This document shows positions 41,554 to 52,900 of a DNA stretch of 64,000 nt, piece by piece; the stretch's first letter is position 1; every line of letters starts with the position of its first letter. A program made the position numbers and the translations under genes. The notes beneath the pieces were generated by a model that made no database searches, was not told the DNA's origin, and saw only the letters and a program-made list of their open reading frames with translations. Origin of the DNA: Cytidiella melzeri (taxonomy: Eukaryota; Basidiomycota; Agaricomycetes; Polyporales; Irpicaceae); the NCBI GenBank assembly GCA_022592445.1, contig JABYQR010000190.1, forward strand, positions 1 to 64,000. Direction: 5' to 3'.

Positions 41554-44500
41554 TGCTACGTCGACGAAAGCGCAACGATAAACTTGAGACTAGTACCTTT
41601 AGCATCGCGCAGTCTCATGTCTCCCAACGGAACGCTCTGGTTGTAGTAGAGCGTGTAGAAGGCTCTCGAGTTGTCCGTCAAACTGCTGTGGTTGCCGCAC
41701 CAAATAATCAGCCTTCCGAGCTGCCTCAGCGTGATTTCGACAACATCCATGATCTCTTAGGCAACGCAGAGGACATTATCAACCTGGAGAACTCCCAAGA
41801 AGTCATTCAGCACTACATCCGGGGCCCTGGGTATCAGCAAAATGGTCGGAAGGAGCCCGTAGCAGGCCAATTGCCACAACAGTGAGTATCTTTCAGAGGT
41901 CACCAGATCCGTGCTGACAATCCTGTAGGTTCACGACAAAGTCTTGCAGGACTGGATAAAGGAAGAGCACCGAGAGCTTGCCTTGGCCGAAATGCTGCGA
42001 CTGGAAGGTTGGCGAGGTACCAGCCGAGAGGTATGTCCGAGGTGCACTCCAACGCGACGCGCTTCTCCATCGGTGCGATGCGACGATTGCTGCAGCAATG
42101 AAGTTTTGTGTGAGAGCTGCTGCGTCGCAAAACACACCGAGCACCCCTTCCATCGCGTCAAGGTGAGCATCGTGTTCGATGTTGATAGTGAGACTACCAG
42201 TCTGATGTATGCTCCAGCAGTGGAAAGGTACATTCTTCCAACGGACTACGCTTCAAGCATTGGGTCTAGTCATGCAGATAGGTCACCCGTCTCACGAAAT
42301 CTGTCCGCTCCCGCTGCCTGCACCCCGAAGCTTTATGGTCCTCCATACCAACGGTTTCCATCCGATGACATTACAGTTCTGTCAGTGCAACCTCGCGCGT
42401 CAAGCTGGCAGTCGCTACCAACAGCTTCTTCGAGCCGAGCTATTCCCGTCAACCGTGCTTGACCCGTCAACTTGCTGTACGTTTCGGCTGATGGAGCATT
42501 TTCATCTCCTCACTTTGCAGAGCAAGATATCTGCATACGACTACTATCACACGCTGGCGAAATTGACAGATAACGCAGGCCTGATCAAACCATACGTACA
42601 TTTGCCTTGCACTTATTTGGCCCTCAATATTAACGCTGTCTTAGGACCGCCTCAAACCCTTTCTTCGGATGGTTCGCCAGTGGCGACACCTGAAGATGCT
42701 CAAACGCGCGGGTCGTGGCCACCACCCTGATGGTCCGAAGATGACTAGACCAGGTGAACTTTGTGTGGTATGTCCTGCGTGCCCAAACCCACAAGTCAAC
42801 CTCCCCGACAATTGGGAGACAGCATCAGACGACATAAAGTGCGTTCATCGTTCTCTGTATACTCTCGTCTTGGTACTGAACATCTGTACTATTATAGGTA
42901 TCTCTATACTGTCGTGGTTGCCCTTGACGCCAACTTTCGACTGCGGCGACGGGCTATATCGAATGAAATGCGTGACCCAGCTCTAGGATCTGGATGGGGC
43001 TACTTCGTGGAAGACAACCGGTACCGGGGCTACTTGCAAGACAGGACAGAAGATGACGAGGTAAGATCTTGACTGGCTGTAACTTCCAGAATCTCACGCA
43101 ACAATCAGATCAGTACTTGCACGGGATTTGCCGCCCTAATGTCCGCCAATAGTAAATTCACAAAAGGCTACGCTACATCTGGTGTCATCGTTGCAATCGA
43201 TGCTCGCCATGGTTTTGTGCTTCCCAACGGCATAGGCGACCTACAGAAAGGAGAGAGGTGCGACTGGCGTGTTTTGATGGGAAAATGCGCGGCTAACGCG
43301 ACACAGGTACAGCAACGTCGATTATGTCACTGGGGCGATGTGGGGCCTTCTTCCCCCGGATATGCGACGAGTAATCTCATATGACATCGTCTGCCAGTGG
43401 GCAGTGAACTTCGCCTCTCGCGCCAAGATGCTCCCTGAGCACATCAGACTCGATGTTCCGACGGGCAACGACCTTCGATACGCAATCCTAAGTTCCACTT
43501 CCGCGCTCACAAGCACGATAACCACGACCAGTACTCGCTGCATTTTATGCCCGGCGTTGGGCGCGTGGACGGCGAAGAGATTGAGCGCAACTGGTCTCGA
43601 CACAACCAAGTCGCTTACAGCACTCGCGAGATGGGACCGGGCTCCCGTCATGACACTCTAGAAGACCATTTCGGTTTTGCGAACTGGCAAAAGTTCATTG
43701 GGATTGGTAGGCAATGTTTATATGCAACAACAACTTTATGCTTATTGATACGATCATTAGGTCCTACGCTGAAGCGGAGATTGAAGGATGCAAGTATCGA
43801 GAAAGTCGCGCAAGATAGGATTTATGATGATTTTCGCCATCATTTACAAGCCGAGAACGTCAGAACGTGGACCGATGCAGTGCTAGCGTGGGAGAAAGAT
43901 CCGACTCTCCCAAGTCCGTATTGTATTCCGAGCTCTGGTACGTGATGCGTAAATTTGCGCAGACAGCCTGCTGACCTACAATCGCGAATAGGGATCACTG
44001 AGGCCGAGGTGAAAGCACGATTGCTGGAGGAAGATGCCGAAGCAGCCGAAGAAGATGGTCCCAACGCAGATCAAGTTTCTCCGGCAGCTATGCTTATTGC
44101 GTTGTTCGACATGGAAGAACAACAGTAAGTGAAATGTTTTCGTCCTGGTTACAATGCTGACCTTGTGACCTAGACGTCGGTTCAAAGCAAAGTACCCCAG
44201 GCAATCATCTGGCCAACCGCAACGCACGGCAGCTGTCGTTCAAAAACGTCGCGCATTGCAGCTCCGCATTACGAAGCTACGGCTTTTGCAGGCAGCGTAT
44301 ATGCCAATAGTCCCTCAGCTGCTCGCACGACGTCACAGGCTACCGCATGCCGAGGAGCTGGCAGAGGACGAGATGCTGTTTTTCCCGTCTCAGCTACGCG
44401 CCGACAACCTTTTTGCGTGCACGCCCGGTATTGTGGAGATCGAAGAACGCTTACGCGAAGGGCAGCTGCACGATGCTTTAGACAAGCTTCGCCTGCACCT

Positions 44501-45384
44501 CCATATCAAGACTCGCCTCATTACCTTCAAAGATCGCAACGTACGAAATCAAGTCGCCAATACAAGAGCCAGAGGAAGAATTGACGCGAATGAAATCAAA
44601 GTAAAGGCATCCGCCAGTAAGTACCGCAGAGCAAGAGAGGCGAAGCTTGCTTTGGCTGGGCCGGGCGACTGGGAGAACAAATGGCGGGTTCTACGCGACA
44701 CCGATGTCCGTACCATGAAGGGGGACATTGTCGAAGACTCTGCCGTGCTCGCTGGCGCAGGCATCCCAAGCTCAGCGCCTTCGGCAGACTCTGAGGGACG
44801 ACGAAAGACCTCGTGGATATGGCTATCGGCCGACGTTACAGACGAAGGTAACCCGTCCGGTATGAACAATGGTAAGCTGATCATGTCTTATATATCAGCG
44901 CAGTGCTGATTGTTGAATTTTCAAAACAACAGCGCTGCGTGTCGAGTTCTTGAAAGCACGCGCCAGGTGCCATCGGTTCACTGAAGAAATTCGCCACATA
45001 CGCGAGGAGCAAAGGCGCACGTTTGTTTCCTTAGAGAAGGATGCTCTGAGATGGGATACCAGGGTCTTCGCTCCGCATCAAAGCGATGCGTCTGTCAGAG
45101 AAGGTCTTGCTGCCTATTCTGCCGAGCAAGCTAACCTTCGCCGGTGCCTCGTACAGACGTACAGAACGATGTGGAATACCCCCATCACGGAGATGGGTCT
45201 TATCGCATTCGATGAAGGCCGGGAAAATGACGAGGACGACCTCGTGCCTGCTCCCATTAACGTTGAAGAGGAAGGCAATGACGCGGAGAACGGAGATCCA
45301 ATGCAGCTTGTGGACGCTGAAGACACGGATGCTGACGATGACGATCTCGGGCTGGACTCAGGCAACGACTCTGATATTGACTAG
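41554..45384 (+). CDS. KDZ (Kyakuja/Dileera/Zisupton) transposase, probably frameshifted
   Basis: At least eight exons. Features in order: N-terminal basic LRRRKRND; a cysteine cluster (CPRCTPTRRASPSVRCDDCC, then LCESCCVAKHTEHPFH), the CxC type found before KDZ domains; LGHPSHEICP-like region read as IGHPSHEICPLPLP; HLKMLKRAGRGHHPDG; CVVCPACPNPQVNLP; the catalytic-core motifs ALDANFRL, ISYDIVCQW and DGEEIERNWS; a helical C-terminus; and an acidic end. Clear introns include 42839-42898, about 43062-43110 and about 43257-43307. Near 43487 the frame shifts by one base between the RYAI and PKFHFRAH motifs, without a good intron. This probably inactivates it, unless it is a sequencing error. The join near 41882 is also unclear. 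Confidence 0.82.
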
Positions 45385-45999
45385 TAGTACATAAGTAGCA
45401 CGCGTGGTAGAAGACGAGCTGTGCAAGCTATGAAACTTTTGCTGACTCCGATCGCGTGACGTGTGAGACGAGACAAATGTTTTACAACGCTCACGCGCTC
45501 CCAAACCCAGCACCTTAAGTCCAGTGCCCTACGCAGCCGTTGTACACGTATGTGTTCAACACTCGTGTCTAAACGTGGTACTCGCGCTGTTACACAGTAG
45601 CGCTCCCGGCACCACAACACCTCGACCTGAGTGACTTTGCAACTCACTACACCCACGACCGACATGATACCTGTGCCTGTGCCTGTTTGCAGTATGCATA
45701 TGACTCATTCAGGGGCACACACGATGCTCCTTGACTCCAGCACCTAGCGACCCGCACCCCACACCCGCAATTCACACCCGCATCCACACCCGTACCCGTA
45801 CCCGTACCCGCCGCTTACACTTTCAACGCGCAGCGTGCTTTAGATGCTTACATAACATACACCCGTCAGGATCACCACGATACCCACGCCGGGCCCAATA
45901 CCAAAGCCCCGACCCAATACGTATACCAAAAGCCCGACCCATTGCCAAGCCCCAACCCAATGCTCAATATCTATGCGCTGTATTGTCACAAAATGCCTA
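45385..45999. other. Non-coding 3' flank of the transposase
   Basis: Contains CCCGTA/CCCGCA hexamer arrays (about 45765-45820) like those of the terminal repeats, and a partial internal duplicate of the TIR motif GCTTACATAACAT (45844-45856). No gene is seen. Confidence 0.6.
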
Positions 46000-46472
46000 G
46001 AGTTCAGCACCGCCAGCCCGCAACCCGCAGCCCGCAGCCCGCAAACCAGTGCCTGCTCCCTATCCGCACCCGCACCCGCACCCGTACCCATACCCGAGCA
46101 CCCGCCCTCCAGTGCGCAACACGCTTCGAATGCTTACATAACATCTACCCATCAGAATCACCTCAGTACCCGCTATCCAGGTACCCCAACTCGGTAGCTG
46201 CCTGCAGAAAGCAGCTTCTCGTGCCATTCCTGCGGTTCAGGTACCATCCACCACCCGATATGATTGTTATTTGGCCTACCCGCTGCATACGGTATGTTCC
46301 ACAACCTCGTTTCAAGCTCAGCTGGGTGCTACAGCATGTCTGATTAATCAGACACCAGCGGCCAGCCAGCCCCTCCCTAGCATTCTGATCAATCAGCAGC
46401 TACGGCTGTTTGATCAATCAGACTGGCAGGGAGTTGTGAGGGTTTAATTAATCAGACATGCACCATAGGGTG
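46000..46472. repeat. KDZ copy B right terminal inverted repeat
   Basis: Mirrors 33682-34190 and directly resembles 1491-2007. Hexamer tracts at 46020-46100; the subterminal palindromes at about 46337-46456; outer end CATAGGGTG. The outermost ~16 bp are less well conserved between the two ends. Confidence 0.8.
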
Positions 46473-46949
46473 TCGGATTTGGACTTAGCAAGATCAAGGG
46501 TTCGGCCTCGGAGACTCGGGGTCGGCGAAGACGAAGTCGGAGGAAGAGTTTCAGAACAGAAGTCGGGCAACGACGAGTAAGACAACTTCAGCAAGTGAAG
46601 TCGAATGAAGAGGTAGGAATAGGATGGGGATCTTATTCGATATTCGAACTTAAACTTCTACTGTACAATTGAGTCTGGTTATATAGTACTAGAAGTTGTA
46701 AGTCCGATAAGGCATGCATGTATGGTCCGAGACAAGAGAGGATTAGATCAGGCGAATAATCAGAGTCGGAGGAAATTCGGAGAAAAGTACAAAGGGATAT
46801 CTACAACTGATGAAACCGGTGATAGCAAGCACAAGGTAAATCGGAGGAACATCGGTGTTGGACCGTGTGACGAGTTGAGGATGTGGCTGTGCAAGGATAA
46901 GGATGTCGGATGTCCGGTGCCGATCACGTGATCGGATCGGATCGTAATA
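46473..46949 (-). repeat. Gypsy-1 5' LTR, left-hand 477 bp
   Basis: Reverse complement matches 8585-9062 with about four differences (for example near 46906 and 46761). It starts at 46949 with TATTAC and breaks off at AATCCGA, the same base at which the other LTR part starts at 2008. Together the two pieces give one complete LTR. Confidence 0.85.
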
Positions 46950-48660
46950 CGAATGAACAATGGCGATAAGCAGTTGAACCATGAAGAAAGACCGGTGCCA
47001 CCGCGACAAGGGGGACCAAGATCTAAAAAAGGGGAACATGTGGTTGTGCCAAACAAAGTGTCAACAGCGGAGACAGATACACCCATTCATACTAGCTCAC
47101 CTGGTAATGGAACCGAGACAGGGGGTGGGTTGAGCGTGACCCAGCCACCATCAGACCAAATAGATAAGAGCGACACAAACATACCTACCAGTGTACTGAC
47201 TACGAGCGAACTGGGGATGCCTATGCCGGACAGCATTCGAGGGCGATATGACAAAGACGTGTTCTTTAGACACATTATTGCAAACCCTACCCAGTTCCGT
47301 GAGTTTGACTAAACTCTTGTTTCTCAAACGCGAGGGACATAAAGTGCTGTGCATACCGGATGTAAAAATTGGACAAAGACGAATCCGTGAGATTCTGATT
47401 TGGCATGCTCATTCGGTATTAGCTCACCTCGGGAAACACAAAACTCTAACATACCTCCGCGAGGAGGTACGGTGGAAGAGCATGGTAGACGACGTATCAG
47501 AATACTGTAAGTCATGCGGGGTGTGCATGACGAGCAAATCAGCGACTCAGCAGCCTATGGGACTGTTGTGAACATTACCAATACCTCGCAGGCCGTGGCA
47601 GAGCATTGCGCTCGACTTCGTGGGGCCTTTGCCCCAATTGACTAATCGACTTGGAAAGTTTGACATGATCTGCGTTATCATTGATCAGTTAACGTCAATG
47701 GTACATCTCGTGCCAACTCAGCAGACTTACGGGGCCAAGCAGATTGCCCAGGTGATTTTTGAAACGGTGTATAAACTGCATGGTCTACCAGAGCGAATTA
47801 CTAGCGATAGCGACAGCTTGTTCACTAGTATATTCTGGAAAGAATTACACTCACTGCTGGGAACCAAGCTTTGACTATCGTCAGCGTATCATCCTCAGAC
47901 GGACGGTGCCACCGAACGCGCAAATCGCACAATGACTCAAATGCTGAGGCAGTGTGTGAGCTCCAATCAAACGGACTGGGTGCAGAAGTTACCTGCAATT
48001 GAGTTAGCTATGAATATGGCCCGTTCCGACACAACCGGTTTCTCACCATTTTTCCTGAACTACGGGCAGATGCCTCGTACGCTCGTCTGGGACCATCAGT
48101 CTGAATATCCAGGGGTGCAAAGGTTTGCGCTACAGATGAAGCAGGCGATTATGGCTGCACACGACACAATAATAGCAGCTCGTGCGTTGCAGACGGCACA
48201 GGCCAATAAGCACTGACGGAATGTACCTGAGTTCAAAGAAGGAACATTAGTATACCTGTCAACAAAGAACTTACAGCTTCCAAAGGGACGAGCTCGTAAG
48301 TTGGTCCCAAAGTATATTGGTCCATTTGCGATCACAAAGGTGATCATTGATCTGTCCGACGAGTTGAAGGCGCGGGGAATACACGACGTGTTCCATGCAT
48401 CATTACTGAGGCCCCATATACCAAATGATGACAGATGTTTCCCAGGCAGACAGTTTCACCGTCTGCCTGGTTTCGGAGAACAGCCACGGGAATGGAGTGT
48501 CGACCGTATATTGTCCCATAGCGGAAAGGGCAGTGCGGCGGGATTTGAGGTACAGTGGTCCACGGGGGATGTGACCTGGACCCCGTATTTTGACATCAAA
48601 CACCTGCAGGCATTTGATGAGTACTGTAAAGCATTAGGCATCAATGGTATAAGTCAGCTA
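46950..48660 (+). pseudogene. Gypsy-2, rear part: integrase and chromodomain
   Basis: Continues in frame from the Gypsy-2 front part at 9207. Linker, one frame change near 47300, then a single frame with an integrase zinc finger (WHAHSVLAHLGKHK, CKSCGVC), the catalytic motifs SIALDFVGPL, TSDSDSLFTSIFW and QTDGATERANR, a GPF module (KYIGPFAI), and a chromodomain (WSVDRILSHSGKG, FEVQWSTGDVTWTP). In-frame TGA stops at 47569-47571, 47872-47874 and 48214-48216 kill it. In the related Gypsy-3 protein, basic or polar residues stand near these sites. Non-functional. Confidence 0.85.
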
Positions 48661-49628
48661 CCACCGAAACCCGACCGAGATGAAGGAAACGACTCAGGAG
48701 TGGCAGCTTGCGGAGTGGCGATAGACCGTAGTGGTTATCATAGTGCAAGAGTGGCAACCTCAATCGCGCCTGGCGTGAAACCTCATTGCCCAAGTGGCAC
48801 ATCGTCGAGTGGCATAACCACCGATGGAGGGCGTGAGTGGCACCAGAAAAATCACTATAAGAGAGAGAGAGGTGGAGGTCAGAACGACAGAACATCTTGT
48901 TTGAACATAACTCACCAGCATATCCGCAATCCCCATCCTCTCGATCATCACAACATGCCCCGCGTTGCATCCGATTTCACTGCTGAAGACGGCCTGAAGT
49001 GGGAGAGATACACTGAAAAGTGTAAGCTTTTCCACGCAGGCAAGGCCAATCACCCCGGTGCACCGCCCGAGGGCTACATCAGCGTATACCGAGCGATCAA
49101 GAAAAAGTACGCGCCTTTGCCAGACGATGTTCCATCTCTCTGTTGCCCCCGCGCTCCGACCTCTGGTCCCGCGGTATCCATGTCTGACACCGCATTCGGC
49201 AAGTGGATGCGGATGCAAGAGCAGACCTAAGCGCATTTGCTCCGCGCATTACAGATGACACAGGAACAGGCGAGAGATCGTTGTCCTACTGATCAGGGTA
49301 GATCCAGGGGTCCCGGTGGCTTCAGAGGAGGTCCAGGTGGCTTCAGAGGAGGTCGAGGAGGAGATCAAGGAGATCGAGGCAAGAAAGAAAAGGGAGCCCA
49401 CCATCCTAAGAACTTTGCTGAACGAGTCTCCCCTCCACGTGAACCGAAGGTCAAATACTATGATTGTCGCAAGGACCGCTGTAAGCAACAGCGAGAACAG
49501 AGGGCAGATAACCAAATCACTGTGTCGGAGGGTGAGTTATACATCAGGAGAATCATCAAAGGGATGTTTGACTCAGCTGGAAATTTTCAGCCGGTCCATC
49601 CGACACCTACGACATCGACGTCCAAGAA

Positions 49629-49633
49629 GGATT
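49629..49633 (+). other. Copia target-site duplication, left (GGATT)
   Basis: GGATT directly before the left LTR, repeated at 54672-54676 after the right LTR. Confidence 0.9.
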
Positions 49634-49965
49634 TATTGCAGGGTTACGAGAGAGCCGCTCTAAGATACGCGAAGCGAAGGTGAACTCAGTAAGCCTCGAT
49701 GAAAAGAGGTACTAATGGATTGCACTGCTAACCTAAGATACGCGAAGCGAAGGTGAACTACAGTGTATTAGATAGTGTATGAAACATGTAACAAAACGAG
49801 TGAACGAACCTCAGTAAGCCTCGATGAAAAGAGGTACTGAGGAAAAAGAGAACTCGGTCGCACCGAATCGAAAACCGCGGGCGCTAGAACGTTTACACAA
49901 CAGTCCGTAAAAGGAAGGTGAGTTCATGGCTGATGAACAGCAACGAAAAAGCTTTGATTCCAACA
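49634..49965 (-). repeat. Copia LTR (3' LTR in element sense)
   Basis: In element sense it starts TGTTGGAATC and ends CTGCAATA. It includes two internal direct repeats: AAGATACGCGAAGCGAAGG (two copies) and a block with AAGCCTCGATGAAAAGAGG (two copies). Confidence 0.93.
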
Positions 49966-49987
49966 CGCCCACTCAGCGGGTATGAAC

Positions 49988-52900
49988 TTATAACTGCCCC
50001 ATGCCATCCAGAAAACGGTTGTGCTTCTCGCGAGCGAGAGGCTTCGTCATGATGTCGGCGACCTGATCTCCAGTAGGAACATATTCAGGTAGAATAAGGG
50101 CGTCTTCGTATGCGTCGCGCGTGAAGTGATACCGGACCGCGATATGCTTTGTACGTTCGTGATGTTCCGGATTCTTGATCAGGGCAATAGCGGACTGGTT
50201 GTCAATGAGGAGAGGGACAGCATAAGAAGGAGAGAGGTGTCCAATCTCGATAAGAAAAGCGCGAAGCCAAATGGCTTCCTTTGTGGCGTGCAAAGCTGCC
50301 ATGTATTCGGCCTCAGTGCTCGAAAGAGCAGTGGAATGCTGTTGCTTCGATGACCAGCTAATGGCGCCACCGGATAGAACAAACGTGTAACCAGTGATTG
50401 AGCGTCGATTGTTGGGGTCCGAGGCCCAGTCAGCGTCGACGTAGCCAATAAGGTCGGCCGAAATTGAATCGCGTGCGTCCGGAGGAGTTCCGCGATATGT
50501 GAGGCGGAGGTCTTTGCTACCTCGAAGGTAACGGTAGACCCGGGTAATTGCGAGTAGGTGTTCTCGACCTGGGGTTGCGGCGTGCTTGCTCAAGGCGCCC
50601 ACTGAATAGGCAAGGTCGGGTCGAGTCCCAATCATTGCGTACATCAGCGAGCCGAGCATTGACTGATACTGCTTGACGTCGACCTCGGACTCGTTAGCGT
50701 GAAGCTTGATGAGTTTCGAGTTGGGGTCCATAGGAGTGGAGACCGGTCGACTGTCAGAGAGTCCGAAGCGGTCGAGGATAGTGGTGATGAACTGTCGTTG
50801 TGACAGCTCGAGAATGCGGCGTGGGCGGTCGCGTATGATCTCCATGTTGAGGATCCATCGGGCCTCGCCTAAATCGGTCATCTCAAACTCGCGGTGGAAG
50901 CTTGCCTTGAAAAGGTTGATGACCTTGATGTCTTTGGAGACAATGAGCATGTCGTCGACGTAGACGGCGCAGATGACAGGTGTGCCACTCTCCATCTTGA
51001 AGAAAACAGCGTGGTCGTGATGCGATCGAGTGAAACCACGGTCGGTGAATTCCTTTGCGAGTCGCTGGTACCATTGGCGGCTGGACTGCTTCAGGCCGTA
51101 GAGAGACTTCTTCAGCTTCCAGACAGAGCTGTCATCGCCTTCGAAGCCGGGAGGAGGTTTCATGTAGATCTCCTCGTTGAGATCGCCGTTGAGGAAAGCG
51201 GACTTGACGTCCATCTGGTGAATTTCGAGGTCCTCTTGAGCAGCGATAGCGAGAATGGTGCGAATTGATGTGAATTTGGATACCGGTGCGAACGTATCGT
51301 TGTAGTCGACTCCTTCGACCTGCGTAAAGCCCTTTGCGACGAGACGTGCCTTGTGCTTGACAATTTCACCGTCTGGTCCACGCTTAATGGCAAAGACCCA
51401 GCGGCAGTCTACAAGGGTCCGGTCCTTAGGCCTCTCCACCTCGTCGTACAGCTTCGCCTTGAGGAAAGCTTCCATCTCTGCAACACACGCAAGCCTCCAT
51501 TCGAGAGCGTCTGGCCGTGCCATAGCTTGAGCGTAGGTGCGTGGTGGTTCGTCGAGTGAAGCCTTGAGAGCGTGCTGTTGCTCTGCTTCCTTCGCCTTTG
51601 CGACCGCTTCAATGGAGGCCTTGTCCCTGGAGTTCAAGTTGAACTTGGGATGGTCGTCCTGGGTAGGCAGTTGCTTAGTTCGAGTAGAACGCCGGAGTTC
51701 AGGAGCAGGTGCAGGAATGTGACGAGTGCGTGATAGAGTGGCAGGTCCGGGAGCAGGAGCGGCACCTGGTACAACGTCCTCAACAGGAGGTTCTGGGTGA
51801 GGAGAGGGTGCACGCAAGATGGCCTGTTCAGCATCGGATTCAACATCTTGTACGTCCGTCGACGTGTTCGACATGTCCTCCTTGGGTGTAGAGTCTCTGC
51901 TGCGATTCAGAGGGGCTGAAGACGGTGAAACGTCGAGGGTATCGTCGATGTCGATGATGACGCGGTCTGGGTCTAGCATGGAGCCTTCGTCAAAGATGAC
52001 GTCGCGTGACTCGTAAATGCGACCAGAGGGGCGGTGAAGAACACAGTAGGCCTTGCAATGTTCAGCATATCCAAGGTGCACGCACTCGAGTGACTTAGCA
52101 TCGAGCTTCTTGCGCTTCTCCTCAGGAATGTGAACATAGGCTTTGCAGCCAAAGATGCGTAGATGGGCGACTGACGGTTTGTTGCCAGTGGACGCCTCAT
52201 ATGGTGTCTTGCCATCAAGGGCACGAGTCGGAGTACGTTGGAGGATGTGCGTGGCGTAGAGAACTGCGTGGCCCCAGTACGTCTTCGGAAGTCCAGCGTC
52301 CTTGAGCATAGTCCGTGCCATCTCCATGATCGTGCGGTTCATGCGCTCTGCGACACCATTTTCCTGCGGCGTGTAGGGGTTTGTCTTCTCGTGGTGAATC
52401 CCCTTGCTGCGGAGAAACGCCTCGAACTCGTCAGAGCAAAACTCGCCACCTCCGTCGCTACGGAAGTAGTTGCCTCGTTCACCAGTGAGGGCCTCAGCAC
52501 GAGCGTAGTAGTCCTTCGTGTGACTGAGAGTCTCGCTTTTGTGCTTGAGAAGGTTGGTGACTGGGAGGTGAGAGGCTTCATCGACGTGGAGAGCGAAGTA
52601 GCGGTGACCTTGAGGTGTTTGGGTGTCCATTGGTCCGCAAACGTCAGCGTACACACGGTTGAGGACGCGCGAGCTCTCGGTGTTGGATACCTTTGGAATG
52701 GGAAGACGAGTCTGCTTGCCCTCGAGGCAAGGGACGCAGATAGTCTTGGGGCGAGTCTGCTCACCGGTGATGTCCATCCCTTCGACCATGCCCTGTTGAA
52801 CCATCTTTAAGACGGAGTCAACGTTGATGTGACCGAGTCGGCGGTGCCAAGTTGTGACGTCAGCCTTAGCGACGGGCTTGACGTTGGCCTTGAGCGCGGT

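Larger units (their letters stand above)
33682..46472 (+). mobile_element. KDZ DNA transposon, copy B (12.8 kb, near complete, with cargo)
   Basis: Terminal inverted repeats of about 470-510 bp (33682-34190 and about 46000-46472) bracket four parts: an accessory gene (minus), a cargo gene with RNase HI N-terminal-like domains (plus), a 2.2-kb non-coding part, and a KDZ transposase (plus). On the right it is flanked by AATCCGA (46473-46479, reverse) and Gypsy-1 LTR. On the left the last five bases of the element are missing compared with copy A, and LINE ORF2 follows. To my knowledge KDZ elements in Agaricomycetes are large and often carry passenger genes; this one fits. Confidence 0.85.

Noticed and set aside
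33682..46472. TET/JBP dioxygenase gene expected in some KDZ transposons
   Set aside because: I looked for the 2-oxoglutarate/iron dioxygenase HxD..H pattern in the cargo genes and did not find it.
46950..47312. 120-codon ORF starting with Met at the Gypsy-1 LTR edge, taken as a new gene
   Set aside because: Its first codons continue the Gypsy-2 Pol frame from 9207, so it is the polyprotein linker and not an independent start.
51973..52810. Long frames opposite and overlapping the Copia polyprotein
   Set aside because: They are other-frame shadows of the intact 1425-codon ORF.
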